DNA of 64,000 nt from Caprimulgus europaeus (Eukaryota; Chordata; Aves; Caprimulgiformes; Caprimulgidae): NCBI GenBank assembly GCA_907165065.1, contig OU015527.1, forward strand, positions 21,775,686 to 21,839,685. Reading direction: 5' to 3'. Shown here one piece after another: positions 22,967-34,745 of the stretch. The position numbers and the translations under genes are program-made. The notes under the pieces were generated by a model. The model ran no database searches and was not told the DNA's origin. It saw only the letters and a list, made by a program, of their open reading frames with translations. Position 1 is the first letter of the stretch. Every line of letters begins with the position of its first letter.

Positions 22967-23690
22967 ACGGGGCATCAGAACAAGGCCTAGAAGAAAACTG
23001 GTATAGGGTTTAAGGTGGGTTTTGCTTCTGGTTTTATTACCTGTAAAAAGTCAGTTCACTGCACATGCTTTTCCTTTCTAGAGCTGTGTTCAGAAGAATG
23101 TAACGACCACAAAATAGAAGCAGATACAGAGAGTCTGAAAAATGCATTTCTGGATAGACCACCCTCTCTGCTCTTACTGCTCCCAGGCTCAGGGGCAGAT
23201 ATTGTCATGGAAACAGAAAAAGCACAGGTTATCAGCTCTACAAACACTGCAGTGAAGTGTGTCATATATGAAGGAGTGTCCTCATGCAAAACTGAGGCCA
23301 AAATGTGTCAGGTCATCTTTTCACAAGAAGAAGAGAATGAATCTCCAGTTTCCACTGTGAAATTAAGGCAGGTGCTTGCTTCTTTATAAGCTGTGGTTCT
23401 CCTACTTTCAGCTACAAATTTCAGTCTTGAGAAGTAACTCCCCACTGCAGACACAGGATCCAGGCTGAGAGATGGGGAACATGGATGTGAGTTACCCAGA
23501 CTCAGAGTCTGGGTAACTGCTCTTTCTCTTCCTGGCAGGCCCCAACACGGCTGTGATGGGACTGTGCAATGGATGAGGCTGTAGGCCCTGGTAGGCAGTG
23601 AGCTGAGCAGGGAACAGCCTTGTGCTCAGGCACAGCAGCTCCCAGGGCGGTGTGAATGGTGCTTAGTCTAGAGAGCAAGAGTACAGATTA
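22967..23690. other. Unassigned DNA between CR1 pieces
   Basis: It contains an open frame of 124 codons (23015-23389, plus) that shows no known family, no convincing start context and no signal or membrane features beyond a short leucine run. I regard it as chance. Confidence 0.5.
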
Positions 23691-23830
23691 TCCTCCTCTG
23701 CTCAGTATGTGTCAGACCTTACTTGGTTACTTTGCCCACCCTGGGCCCTCCATACAACAAAGACATTGACAAACTGTGGGGATTTCACGGAAGGCCATGA
23801 AGACAGTGGGGGCTGGAGGTGGGCATCCCT
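23691..23830 (+). mobile_element. Ancient CR1 LINE fragment
   Basis: Diverged match to the part of CR1 ORF2 that reads 'RPHLEYCVQ..PQ..KDMD': CAGACCTTACTTGGTTACTT, GCCCACCCTGGGCCCTCCAT, ACAAAGACATTGACAAACTG, then AAGGCCATGAAGA. It is clearly older than the neighbouring CR1 copies, with no open frame. Confidence 0.65.
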
Positions 23831-24354
23831 GGTCACTAAGCAGGAATATGTGGGCTGAAACCAGACCAAGCCCATCAGACTCTTAAAAGTTCATTTTATT
23901 GGTTATCCAGTTTTCATATTTTATGTTGGGCTGACCAACATATGCACTGATATTGCTCTTATAGTTTGCTATGTTATTACATGGTTTCCCTCCTACCCCC
24001 TGCCTACCTAGTTAGAAGAAATCACAGCACAGTCTCCTCAGCACTTGCTTGTAACTGCCCAGTTGCCCTTGTCCCTCTTGGACAGGGACTTCATTCTCTG
24101 TGCACCTACCAAGGGTATGAGAGCATGAAAAAGGGAGGATTAGGCCAGGTGCATGTCAAACCTTGTGGTCTGCCAGGGTATGAACCAAGGCACAGCACAT
24201 CACCATTGTGCCAGGGAAGAGGGGCACCTGCAAATACCCACTGCAGGTGTGTGTTTCAAGGACTGTTTGAGCTAAGTACTAATGGTTGGAAAGCCAGCAC
24301 CATCTCCCACCATCTGAGCTGGGCAGGCTTCCTCTTAAGCAGCATCTCAGCTTC
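23831..24354. other. Intergenic, no gene recognised
   Basis: A 143-codon frame (23966-24397, plus) runs into the neighbouring CR1 and has no family features. Nothing else is recognised. Confidence 0.5.
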
Positions 24355-25445
24355 ACAGAATCGGAGGAGTTGGAAGGGACCTCAGGAGATCATCTAGTCC
24401 AACCATGCTGCCAAAGCAGGTTCCCTACAACAGGTTGCACAGAAAAGCATCCAGGTGGGTTTTGAACATCTCCAGAGATGGAGACTCCACAATCTCTCTG
24501 GGCAGCCTGTCCAGTGCTCTGGCACCCTCACAGTAAGGGAGTTTTTCCTTAGGCTTGTCTGGAACTTCCAGTGTTCCAGTTTGTGCCCATTGCCCCTTGT
24601 CCTGTCACAGGGTACTACTGAAAGGAGCCCGGCCCCATCCATTTGGCCCCCACACACTTCAGGTATTTATAGACATTGACAAGGTCCCCCCTCAGTCTTC
24701 TCCAGGCTGAAGAGTCCCAGCTCTCTCAGCCTCTCCTCACACGGGAGATGCTCCAGGCCCCTCATCATCTTTGTGGCCTCCGCTGGACTCTCTCCAGAAG
24801 ATCCCTGTCCCTCTTGAACTGAGGAGCCCAGAACTGGATGCAGTGTTCCAGATGTGGCCACACCAGGGCACAGTAGAGGGGGAGGAGAACCTCCCTCTAC
24901 CTGCTGGCCACGCTCTTTTTAATGCACCCCAGGATACTGTTGGCCTTCCTGGCCACAAGGACACACTGCTGGCTCATGGCCTCCTGCTGCCCACCAGCAC
25001 ACCCAGGTGCTTTTCCTCAGAGCTCCTCTCCAGCAGGTCAGCCCCTAACCCATACTGGTGCATGGGGTTATTCCTCCCCAGGTGAAGGACTCTGCACTTG
25101 CTCTTGTTGAACCTCATGAGGTTCCTTTACACCCAACTCTCCAGCGTATCCAGGTCTCGTTGAATGGCAGCACAGCCTTCTGGTGTGTCAGCCACTCCTC
25201 CCAACTTCGTACCATCAGCAAACTTGCTGAGGGCAGACTCATCCCTACACCCAGGTCGTTGATGAAGATGTTAAACAAGACTGGACCCAGTACCAACCCC
25301 TGGGGAACACCACTAGTTACAGGCCTCCAACTAGATTCTGTGCCACTGATCACAACCTTCTGAGCTCTGCCAGTCAGCCAGTTCTCAATCCACCAAAACT
25401 GTGCCCATGCAGCCATACCAGCAATATGGTCCAGCCTGCTCTCAG
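24355..25445 (-). mobile_element. CR1 LINE, 5'-truncated and internally deleted
   Basis: Minus-strand CR1 with its 3' tail at 24355 (plus-strand view CAGAATCGGAGGAGTTGGAA) and its truncated 5' side near 25445. Read on the minus strand it has part of the reverse transcriptase (frame 25416-25114 includes VTSGVPQG and [10 protein letters not shown]). It then jumps directly to the downstream NETW...WR segment, so the stretch carrying the rest of the RT palm is missing. The C-terminal ORF2 region follows in shifted frames ([22 protein letters not shown]). It has no endonuclease domain and is not mobile. Confidence 0.93.
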
Positions 25446-26350
25446 AAAAAAGTGCATATTTGGCCTGAACGCTCTAATAGCTTGGGGGCTCTAGATTTCC
25501 CCTGCTATACTTTGGAACACAACAGGTCCCCCTGTATGCGTATGCAGGGACTATTCCCTCAGGGTGAGGGGTTTGCCAAGGAAGAGGAGCAGTTTCTTTG
25601 CATGCTGATTCCTGTGAAACTTGGCCTCCTGACTCTGGGCAGAGCCAGCTGTTGACAGGCATCCCTCTGCAAGCTTCCTGGCAAAGACCTTCTTGTCCAA
25701 TTCCACCACTTGCCCTCAAAAATGGTTTTATTTCCTTTGGTTCTTTAGACTACCTTTCTAAAGATACAGCATTATGAATGTATCCTTTGACTACTCAGTT
25801 TAGATTAACATATAGTAGTTTGGGGTTGTTTTCTGTACCGCTTTTGACATACAAAAGCAAAATTTATGAGGACTGGGGCATAAAGTAGGTACTTTGGAAG
25901 TGATCTCCTAATTACAGATTAACTTGAAGGAGTGAAGAAGTAGTTTTTTTCAGATGTAGTTAGTATAGCCAAGCATATTTTTTTCCACATCAGCAAAACC
26001 CCCCCCCCCTCACTGCCTTTAAAGAAGAGACTATGGCACTTAGACATGACACACAAATTTGCTCTTAGCTATATAAATCAGAGCTAAGAGATTCTGTGGA
26101 AAAAATCATAGATGTTGCAAATTTGTTAGAGATCCACTTAGTTCCTATGTTGGCTTAGATTTTGTAAAGGTTCTTTGTTTTGGTTTTTTTGGCCATGGCT
26201 TGGTTTAATGGCAAAAAATGACATTTTAGTAGCTTTGAGGAATTTTTTTGAGGTTTTTTTCTTGACCTGTCATCAGTTCTCTTAATCTCCAAATTAAGAA
26301 AGTGAACCACCACACTTCAACAATGTCTGAAGTAGACTAAAGAACCTGTG
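25446..26350. other. Intergenic, no gene recognised
   Basis: AT-rich with short homopolymers, including a run of about 12 C at 25998-26010. No gene or repeat family recognised. Confidence 0.6.
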
Positions 26351-27843
26351 GTTAGCAAAATGAGACATGATGAGATGCATCCCAGAGTCCTGAGGGAATT
26401 GGCTGATGTAGTTGCCAAGCCGCTCTCCAAGACATTTGAAAAGTCATGGCAGTCAGGTGAAGGCCCTGCTGACTGGAAAAGGGAAACACTGGACTCACTC
26501 TTTAAAAGCGTAGAAAGAAGGATCCTGGGAACTACCGCCCTGTCAGCCTCACGTCTGTGCCTGCGAAGATCGTGGAACAGATCCTCCTAGAAGCTAAGCT
26601 AAGGCCCACACAGGACAGGGAGGTGATTCCAGACAGCCAGCATGGCTTCACCAAGGGCAAGTCCTGCCCAACCACCCTCGTGGCCTTCTATGATGGACTG
26701 ACCAAACCACCACACTATATCAGTAGACAAGGGAAGAACAACAGATGTCATCTGTGTGGACTACTTTAAGGCCTTTGATATGGTCCCCTACAACATCCTT
26801 CTCTCTAAATTGGAGAGACACAGATTTGATGGATGGACCATTTGGTAGATAGGAACAGGCTGGATAGTCACATCCAGAGAGCAGAGGTCAACAGCTCAAT
26901 GTCTGGGTGGCAATCAGTGATAAGTGGTGTCCCTCAGGGGTCCATATTAGGACCAGTACTGTTTTAATATCTTAATCAATGCCATAGACAGTGGAATCAA
27001 GTGCACGCTCAACAAATCTGCAGAAGTCACCAAGCTGAGTGGTGTGTTTGACATCCCTGAGGGACAGGATGCCATCCAGAGGGACTGGGACAAACTTGAG
27101 AAATAGGCTCATGTGAACCTCCTAAGGTTTAACAAGGTTGAGTGCAAGGTACTGAACCCAGGTGGGGATGATCCCCAGTATCAATACAAGCTGGGGGATG
27201 AAGGTATTGAAAGCAGCCCTGCAGAGAAGGACTTGGGGGTACTAGCTGGATGAAAAGCTGGACATGAACTGGTAACGTGTGCTTACAGCCCAGAAAACCA
27301 ACCACATTCAAAAGAAGCGCAGCCAGCAGGTCAAGGGAGGTGATTCTGCCCCTCTACTCTGCCCTGCTGAGACCCCACCCAGAGTACAGTGTCCGGTTCT
27401 GGAGTCCTCAGCACAGGAAAGACATGGACCTGTTGGAGCGGGTCCAGAGGGCACCTCTCCTATGAGGACAGGCTGAGAGTTGGGTTTGTTCAGACTGGAG
27501 AAATGAAGGTTCCAGGGAGACCTTATAGCAGCCTTTTAATACATAAAGGGGGCTTATAAGAAAGAAGGGGACAGACTTTTCAGCAGGACCTGCAGTGACA
27601 GGACAAGGGGTAATGGTTATAAAACTAAAAGAGGGTAGATTTGTACTAAATATAAGGAAGAAATGGTGCAACTGTAACAGGTTGCCCAGGTAGGTGGTCA
27701 AAGCTCCATCCTTGTAAATGTTCAAAGCCAGGTTGGATGGGGCTCTGATCTAGCTGAAGATGTCCCTGCTCACTGCAGGGGGGCTGGACTACATGACCTT
27801 TAAAGATTCTTTCCAACCCAAACAATTAATTCTAGGATTCTAT
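26351..27843 (+). mobile_element. CR1 LINE, ORF2 pseudogene with RT domain remnants
   Basis: The longest CR1 copy, about 1.5 kb, plus orientation. It begins inside ORF2 (HPRVLRELADVVAKPLS), continues through the reverse transcriptase region ([10 protein letters not shown], then [10 protein letters not shown] in another frame, and [17 protein letters not shown]) and the C-terminal domain ([28 protein letters not shown]). It ends in the CR1 3' UTR (GGCTGGACTACATGACCTTT ... CTAGGATTCTATG). Several frameshifts and stops break the frame, and the N-terminal endonuclease is absent. It is more diverged than the copy at 39.7 kb. Confidence 0.94.
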
Positions 27844-30800
27844 GCAAATACATTATACTCTACCATTCTTCACCAGTCTTACACTAGAGATCACACTAGA
27901 TGCACTGATTTTCCCTCTTCTGGAGCTAGAATCCTGGCATGACTATTTGCACTGATTTTGTCAAAGTACGTTTCCCCTTACTGAATTTCCAGAGTATTTA
28001 GAGTTAATTAATGGCATGATTTTTAGGTACACTCTTCTGTGCTGTATCAACTGGAAACTTATCTGTTTTTTCCAAAAAGATCTGTAGAGCGATTATGCAT
28101 TTGTTCAGCTTTTTTTTTTTTTTTTAACCTTCAGAATCGTCAATGAGTTTAGAACTCTCCTTTACAGGTTTGCCACTTTTATCACCTTTTCATAACATCT
28201 ATAAGGAATTAAAGAAACCACCCCACAAAGTCAATTGAGAAATGCAATAACTAAGCAATAAAAGGTTTGCTTCACTATCTTCCAGGCCAAGATAAAGTCT
28301 TATTTAATCCACAGAGCTGTTTAAAGTATAATTGAATTCTGGTTGTGAATTTTGGAGAGGACACTGGCAGTTGTTGTCTGCTTGCATGTATGCATGAAAC
28401 AGGTAACACTTCAGACCAGTGTGCACATCCTTGCCAAACACCACTGAAATGAGGGTAACAATCACAATGGGCTGAAGGAAGTATCAAACCAAATGCAACT
28501 AAAATTAAGAGTATAACAAAAAGCATGAAGGCAAATGAGAGATTATAACTTTTTGTGTGCCATATCCATGGAGGATGCCGTACAAGCTGTAATTTTAGTA
28601 TAACCTCACCTTCTCTCATTTGTATCCATGAAATGAAGTAATCTTTACAAAATCCAGCAGGGGGGGATATTTTTCTGCATTTGAGCACAGATTTATTTAA
28701 AAAACCACCCCAAACCTGTATTACTAAACTCACCTGAAGAACAGACCAATAAAGTCTGTATGTTACGTTATTCAAACTAGTTTTTGTAGGTGAAAGATGG
28801 CAATTCTGCTGCTCATCCCTTCATACCCATACATTGCTGTATTCCTGATACACATTAGATGACAGAAAATTGGAATATGTCGTGCCCTCATTTGATCTGA
28901 TCTAGCAGTTTTTACTATGTAGTATTTCACCCTCATATACATAAGGAACACTGTGGTTCAGGAAACAAAGCTGTTTTTTTGAGATGCTTTAATTACTTCT
29001 GAAGGTTATTATGAGACAGTGCCAGTCCCAGAAATTTCATTGAAGTATTTTCGCTGATGCTGAATTAATTATTGTGGCCAGAAGAATTTTTTTTCTTTAA
29101 ATATATCTTAATGAGTGCATTCAGCACTATTGTTGCTTCTCATATTCTTCAGAATCTATTTTATACGTATTCAACTCACCTACTACAAGCTCTTATAAAT
29201 CTTTCTGTATCTGGCACCTTGTGAATTTAAATTGGATTCAAATTTACCTAGTTTTACTAATATCCTTATGTGGAAAAATTATTGAAAACTCAGCTAGCAA
29301 AGATTACAAAAATGTACATAGGTAAGCATTCGTACAAACCTGATAAAATATGGTTACATTCATATGCAAATACTTGGACTGACGAATTCTTACATCCATT
29401 CTATAAACTCAGAAGACAGAAGCAGCAGAGTGTGTATAGTGTTTGTTGGGATATTGTTGAAGAAGTTTAGCAACTGGTAATGATCACATCAGTTTGCTGC
29501 ATTATCTATACTGTGCCTGAAAATAGGATACTTGCATAAGAAAGTAGCCAGGAGCCCAGGTCAGAAACCATCCAATAGTTACTTCAGTAAACCCAGTACA
29601 CTGCCTGAAGAGGTACTGCCTTAATTAAAATTAGTCCAGATGCACAATTAAAGAAAAATAGGTATTTAGAGATAGATATGAGCAATTTCTTGTGCTCTTA
29701 AGAACTCCTTATGAATCATACAAACTTCTTTATCAGCTCTGTAACTGTAAAACAGGGGTGGTAAGGAATACTGGCTTTATTCACAGAATTGTAGCTACTC
29801 ATTTTTGTGCTGTGTAAGGGAACAAAAAAGATAGTTATTTGTGTTTGTGCTTTTTTGTGTTTAGTGTGGTTCAAGAAGACTGATTCTGAGGTAGGAAAGT
29901 TAAACTAAGGAATGACTTGAAGCTGTCTTAATTTTAAAATACATTAAGTAGACCCTTACCAAGGTATTTCAGAATTGTTACTGTGCATACATTCTTACCT
30001 ACCTATGAATCAATCAATAAACCTTTCTGTATACACATATGCACACAGGTCAGCAGCAGATATGAGCAAGTTTCATCAGGTGACAGAAAAGGAGGGAAGA
30101 GCTTTAAAATATATTGCAAATTTTCCTCCAGCTCCTTCTTATTCTAAGCAAACAGAACTACTTTTTTTTATCACTATTATTAACCTTGTCATGTCTTTCC
30201 CATGTAAGTCTACTTTTTCCTCCCTGAATGGCAATAGGTAGACAGTTTAATTCCATTTCCTACTCAGTTATGTCCATTTTCCTTTTCTTTACTCTCCAAT
30301 TAGGCATGTATTTCAGCACAGGGAAATTTTGAGCTCTAAAAGAACACAAATGCAGTAGTAAGGAAATCATTAGAAACAATGCAATTTATGCCTGAATGAT
30401 TAAAGATCAGATGTGCTCTGAGCTGGCAGAAGCCACAGATGAAACTGCTTCTGAGTACATCCAAAATACTAGGGAACATTTGTCAATGGAGCTATCGAAA
30501 ACTGAGTATTCTTCAAGTATTAGCATGTGTATGCTCTTGGAAACAATCTAAGAAATTACTTGGTTATGAAATAGAATACTTTAAGAAACTTACCAACAGC
30601 CAACCTAGATTCAAATCAACTTATCTAATCGAAGTGTAACATCACTTTGTCTTTTATACTTCCAATTGTACTCACTGTGTCAGGCTAGAAAATCTTTCAT
30701 TTACTGAAAACATTTACAAGGCAAGGAGCAAACAGTGATTGAGAAACGGGCTTTCAGTACAGTGCTTTGTTTGAGAAGCATTTCTTGTTTTGAATTATGC

Positions 30801-33800
30801 AGTGGGTCTGTGTACGCTATGAGAGAACAGTTATAATCTCCTTCCAGAAAATCAGTTTTGCGGATAAGTTTTGCCAGATAAAGGCTGATGATAGGCCTGT
30901 CTTCCAGAACAATTTTGACAGCTACTCTTCATACAAGTCAATAGACTGAAACAAGCAGTTTGATTTTATTTGTGCCATGATCACAATTAAGGAACAGAAA
31001 CCTTTATGTCTTTTCTTGCCTCCCTACATGTCTCAATAGTGGTAGCAATTACTGAGTAGCAAGGGAGAGTAAAATCAATGCTGTATACATGTAGTCACAT
31101 GAAATCAGATAAAAGATTAGAGATCAGATAAGATCTGGACAAAAAAAAAAAACAAACAAAAAACAGAACAGGTAAGTATAAAATCCAGTCCACAGGATAA
31201 CGGGATCACCAGAGATACAAATTCTTTTTGCTTCCTCTTCCATTTATTTCTGAAGATACTTTGTGTTACTAGTTTTCAGTTACCTTTTCCTTTTTTTTTT
31301 CCCTCCAATGTTACTCCTGTTTTGGACAATCTTTGTGCTACACTTACAGTATTATTTCCATTATCACAGGAGCCAAGCTTGCCAACCGCTGTTGAGTCTT
31401 GCTGACTAATGGTCACACATTGGTCTGCCCGGTGGAGTGCTTATGTGTTGCATTCCTCAGCTCCCTCCTGGATGAATTCTCTCCTTCTCTTGCCACAGAA
31501 AGAGGCTTTCAAGTTCCCTCTACTGCTGTGTCAAAGGGCGAGTACGTAAGTGCTAGCAACAAGGAATATCTGTTAGGATGATGAGTGAAGCACAGTACCT
31601 GAGCATTTTTAAGAACTGTAGTTCATAAAAGAGAAGTTATAAAACAGACCTCATTAACAGCGAACTTAACTCCACAGCTGTACCTTCACCCTAAACAAGG
31701 ATGGAACAGCAGCTACGCTGACAGTAGCAAGGTCAGAATCACACCCCAGGCCCTTACATTCCCCTTCCTTATACTTCTGCCCAGTCTTGTACTTGGCAAG
31801 AAAGATAAAATTATTTTCTTTGTTCTTGTTCAGCTCTTTTCTGCACTGTTTGTTATTCTTCCGAATATATCAGACCACCTTTAACATAAATTTTAAATCT
31901 ATACACGCTAACAGAAAACAAGTAAACCAGTTATCCTTTACTTGAAGTGCATTTATTAATAATGTTTTTTATTATATAGTAGATATGATTTACAGTATCT
32001 ATAGCATAGCAGACATAGTTTCTACAGCACAGTTGTTTCCCAAAGAAATACTAAGATTTTGCCATAATTCATCTATCTTCACAGAATATGGTAATTTCTA
32101 TGGAGTTTGCTGAGGATAAGCCTCAGTATTGTTTAGACTCTACAGGTGTACTACTAAAACATTGCATTGTGTAAAGTTGGAGCTGAAATAAAAAGTTTCA
32201 GTACAGCTGAAATGCAATTTTTCAGAAATGCCAAGTCAAAACTTTTCAGAATGTTTAAAAAAAAATAACTTCTTGGCTTAGTCCAGCAAACTTATAAAAA
32301 CTATGAATGCTTCACAAGATGGAAGTTTTGGTTTCCCAGCCATTTTTACTTGAATGAAAGCCAGTTTAAATCAGGAGGCAAAAGGGAATGCCTAACACAC
32401 TAAAATAAATACCTAAATAGTTGCATCTTCTGATTAACTCTAGGTATTTATATTATATGTCTGATTATCATCAAAAGCGTCCTATAACATGCTGCCTTTT
32501 GTAATGAATGTTACTACATTCTGTCCAGTTAACTGGTTAAGGCTTTAGTTAGTTCAGTCAATACCCACACCAAAACTTCTTCATGATTTGCTATTGGAAT
32601 GCCTTATTTTTCAGACTGAAGGGCGTAAGAAAACTATAGCCTGCATGTCAGTACAGAGCCAAGTATGCCTTGCCTGGGTTGTTTTACATGGAATAATCTT
32701 TTTTAACATCTTGAAGTTATGAGGTAGGAATAACATGTTTGCATTATGACAGTGACATTTGAGAGAAGTGTCAAAGAGTATTTGATTCATGGAGTGTTTT
32801 TCTTAAAAAAAATGCAACTCCAAATTTGAAAAGAAAAAGCTCACCTGTCTTTCTTTGGTCTGTTACTAACACTTGAAGAGTCTCAAGTGGAAATGCATTA
32901 ATGTTTTCCTTTTAAGTTTGGAGTTGCAATTTTCTGGGTTTTCAGGTTTGGTTGGGGTTTTTTTTGAGACCTATTATAATTTAGTTGGTCAGGAGATTAC
33001 ACACAATAGACCTAAGGCTCTGAAGAAGTTTTGGGAAGAAAGAATTCTGCCTGCCCACAATGGCAAGACTATTCTGAGGGTCACCAATCAATCGTAATAC
33101 AGACTATACAATTCAGCAACACAATCAAAAACAGAGCTCAAAATGAAAGAGCTGCCATGAAACACCTATGAATATTAATATGCAAATGTAAAATAACTTC
33201 TTAATAAACACAAAGGAAGAGGAAAAAAGCAACTACTTTCTTAAATGGTGCTATGACTTTTAAAGACTTTTACCTGCACCTAAATTGAGACCAAAAATAC
33301 AGAAACCTTCCAGTGTCACAAGTTTAGTAAACATAAATTGTAAAAAATACAAATAGCTTTTGAAAATTATGTGAGTTTAGATGGGAGGAGGGAAAGGAAA
33401 AATATTGTGAGTATATGTCAAAGAATTAAGACCAAAACTGTCTTAGGACTTGCAAACAATCCTTTAGACAAAAACTTTTATTTTGCAAGACCCAGGGCCT
33501 GTTATTTAAATGGCTAGTCAAAAATCAGGCTTTTCTGGTACTTGTATTGCATTCTATACCCACTGCTTACGAGGAACAAAACCTAAAAGTTATTGCCCTG
33601 TCATCAAGGAAGTACATTCCCAGCAAACCACGTTCCATGTAAATCCGCAATTGCCTGACATACAGATGGTCACAGTCTGGCTTAACAATGACCCTGTGCT
33701 GAGTTAGTTACGGTGGGTGCAGATACTAACCCAAAATTAGGTTTGGCAATGACACAACCTAGACATAACAGATTTATCTTTTTTTTTTTAATTTATATAC

Positions 33801-34661
33801 AGGTCAAACTCAACACTTAAGTGACATGAAGAGTTGTGAGTTTAAAAGGACTACTGCAAATGTACACAACCTGGAATCAAGTTCTACTTCATTATGTTTT
33901 TTTAAAGGAACACTGCTACTCCTGATGAAGACTCTAATTTTGGATTCTCTAAGCAAAACTCTTATTTTGGTGAAGTAACCTATCCTAGCAAAAACCAGGA
34001 CACATCCTATGTAGAATAAATAAGTAAATGTAGCAATTTCATAATTCGTGTAATTTATATTTTTCCTGAGGTTCCCTGCACAGCACACATGGGACCTTCT
34101 TCAAGATCAAGTTTTACTGGTTTTTTTTTGAAACAGATCAGTGAAATGCAGCTACAACATTTCTTTAGTGGGTGCTCATTCATTTTTTGACTACCACTAT
34201 AGGCTCATTGCTCAAAACCCTTTACTAGATGGCTTCTTAACAAAAAGTAAAAATACTAAAAGTACACAGGGAAGGAGTATATCATTAGAATTAGGGAAAA
34301 AATATTTAAATGGAATTACTGCTATGTAAGCTGCTAACTGACAACTCATAATCTCTCTGCAAACACATGTACAGGTCAGGCAGTAAAACATTCAATCCTT
34401 GTCGTGTTCTCTGATGGCCTCCCCAAGCCTCCACAGCCCCTTTCTTACTGCACTAACTTTTCCAGAGCAAGTTAAGCTGTTTGTCATTTGAGTTAGAAAA
34501 AAATTTTCAAATACTGTCCCTCTTTCAGTAGTTATACAACTTATAAATGCTTGCCATATTGACTAAAAGCGGGGCCAGAGAAATGGCATTTCGAGTTGCC
34601 TATAAAGATGAAAGCTATTCCAATGCCCATGACAGTGTAGAACTTCCTTCTGCTGCAAACA
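27844..34661. other. AT-rich gene-free stretch between the repeat cluster and MIR31
   Basis: I see no coding exon or classifiable transposon in 6.8 kb. Homopolymers include T16 at 28110-28125 and an A-rich run at about 31141-31168. The frame at 28275-28775 (minus, 166 codons) has one hydrophobic stretch but no family match and no gene-like context. If the MIR31 host transcript continues past the hairpin, its 3' exons would lie here on the minus strand, but none can be recognised. Confidence 0.5.
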
Positions 34662-34745
34662 GACAGGAGAGATGGCAATATGTTGGCATAGCAGGTTTTT
34701 AGGTCAACAGCTATGCCAACATCTTGCCTCCCCTCCAGCTCTGCA
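34662..34745 (-). ncRNA. MIR31: microRNA precursor mir-31
   Basis: The minus strand folds into a long hairpin. The 5' arm carries miR-31-5p at 34729-34708 (begins AGGCAAGAUG, seed GGCAAGA) and the 3' arm carries miR-31-3p at 34693-34672 (begins UGCUAUGCCA). The inner 19-bp arm pair (34674-34692 with 34709-34727) has a single mismatch, and pairing extends outward to the CAGA/CUCUG base. The loop (about GUUGACCUAAAAACCU) matches the chicken precursor as I remember it. The 5p strand has U instead of the human C at position 11, a difference shared by the chicken form. miR-31 is a conserved vertebrate miRNA that represses many mRNAs and acts in epithelial, muscle and tumour biology. Both mature sequences are intact, so it should be functional. 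Confidence 0.97.

Noticed and set aside
23015..23389. 124-codon plus-strand frame between CR1 pieces
   Set aside because: No recognisable family, repeat-flanked, and no supporting splice sites or conserved motif.
28275..28775. 166-codon minus-strand frame with a hydrophobic stretch, considered as an interferon-like intronless gene
   Set aside because: No interferon cysteine or helix pattern, no signal peptide at the start, and surroundings without promoter features.
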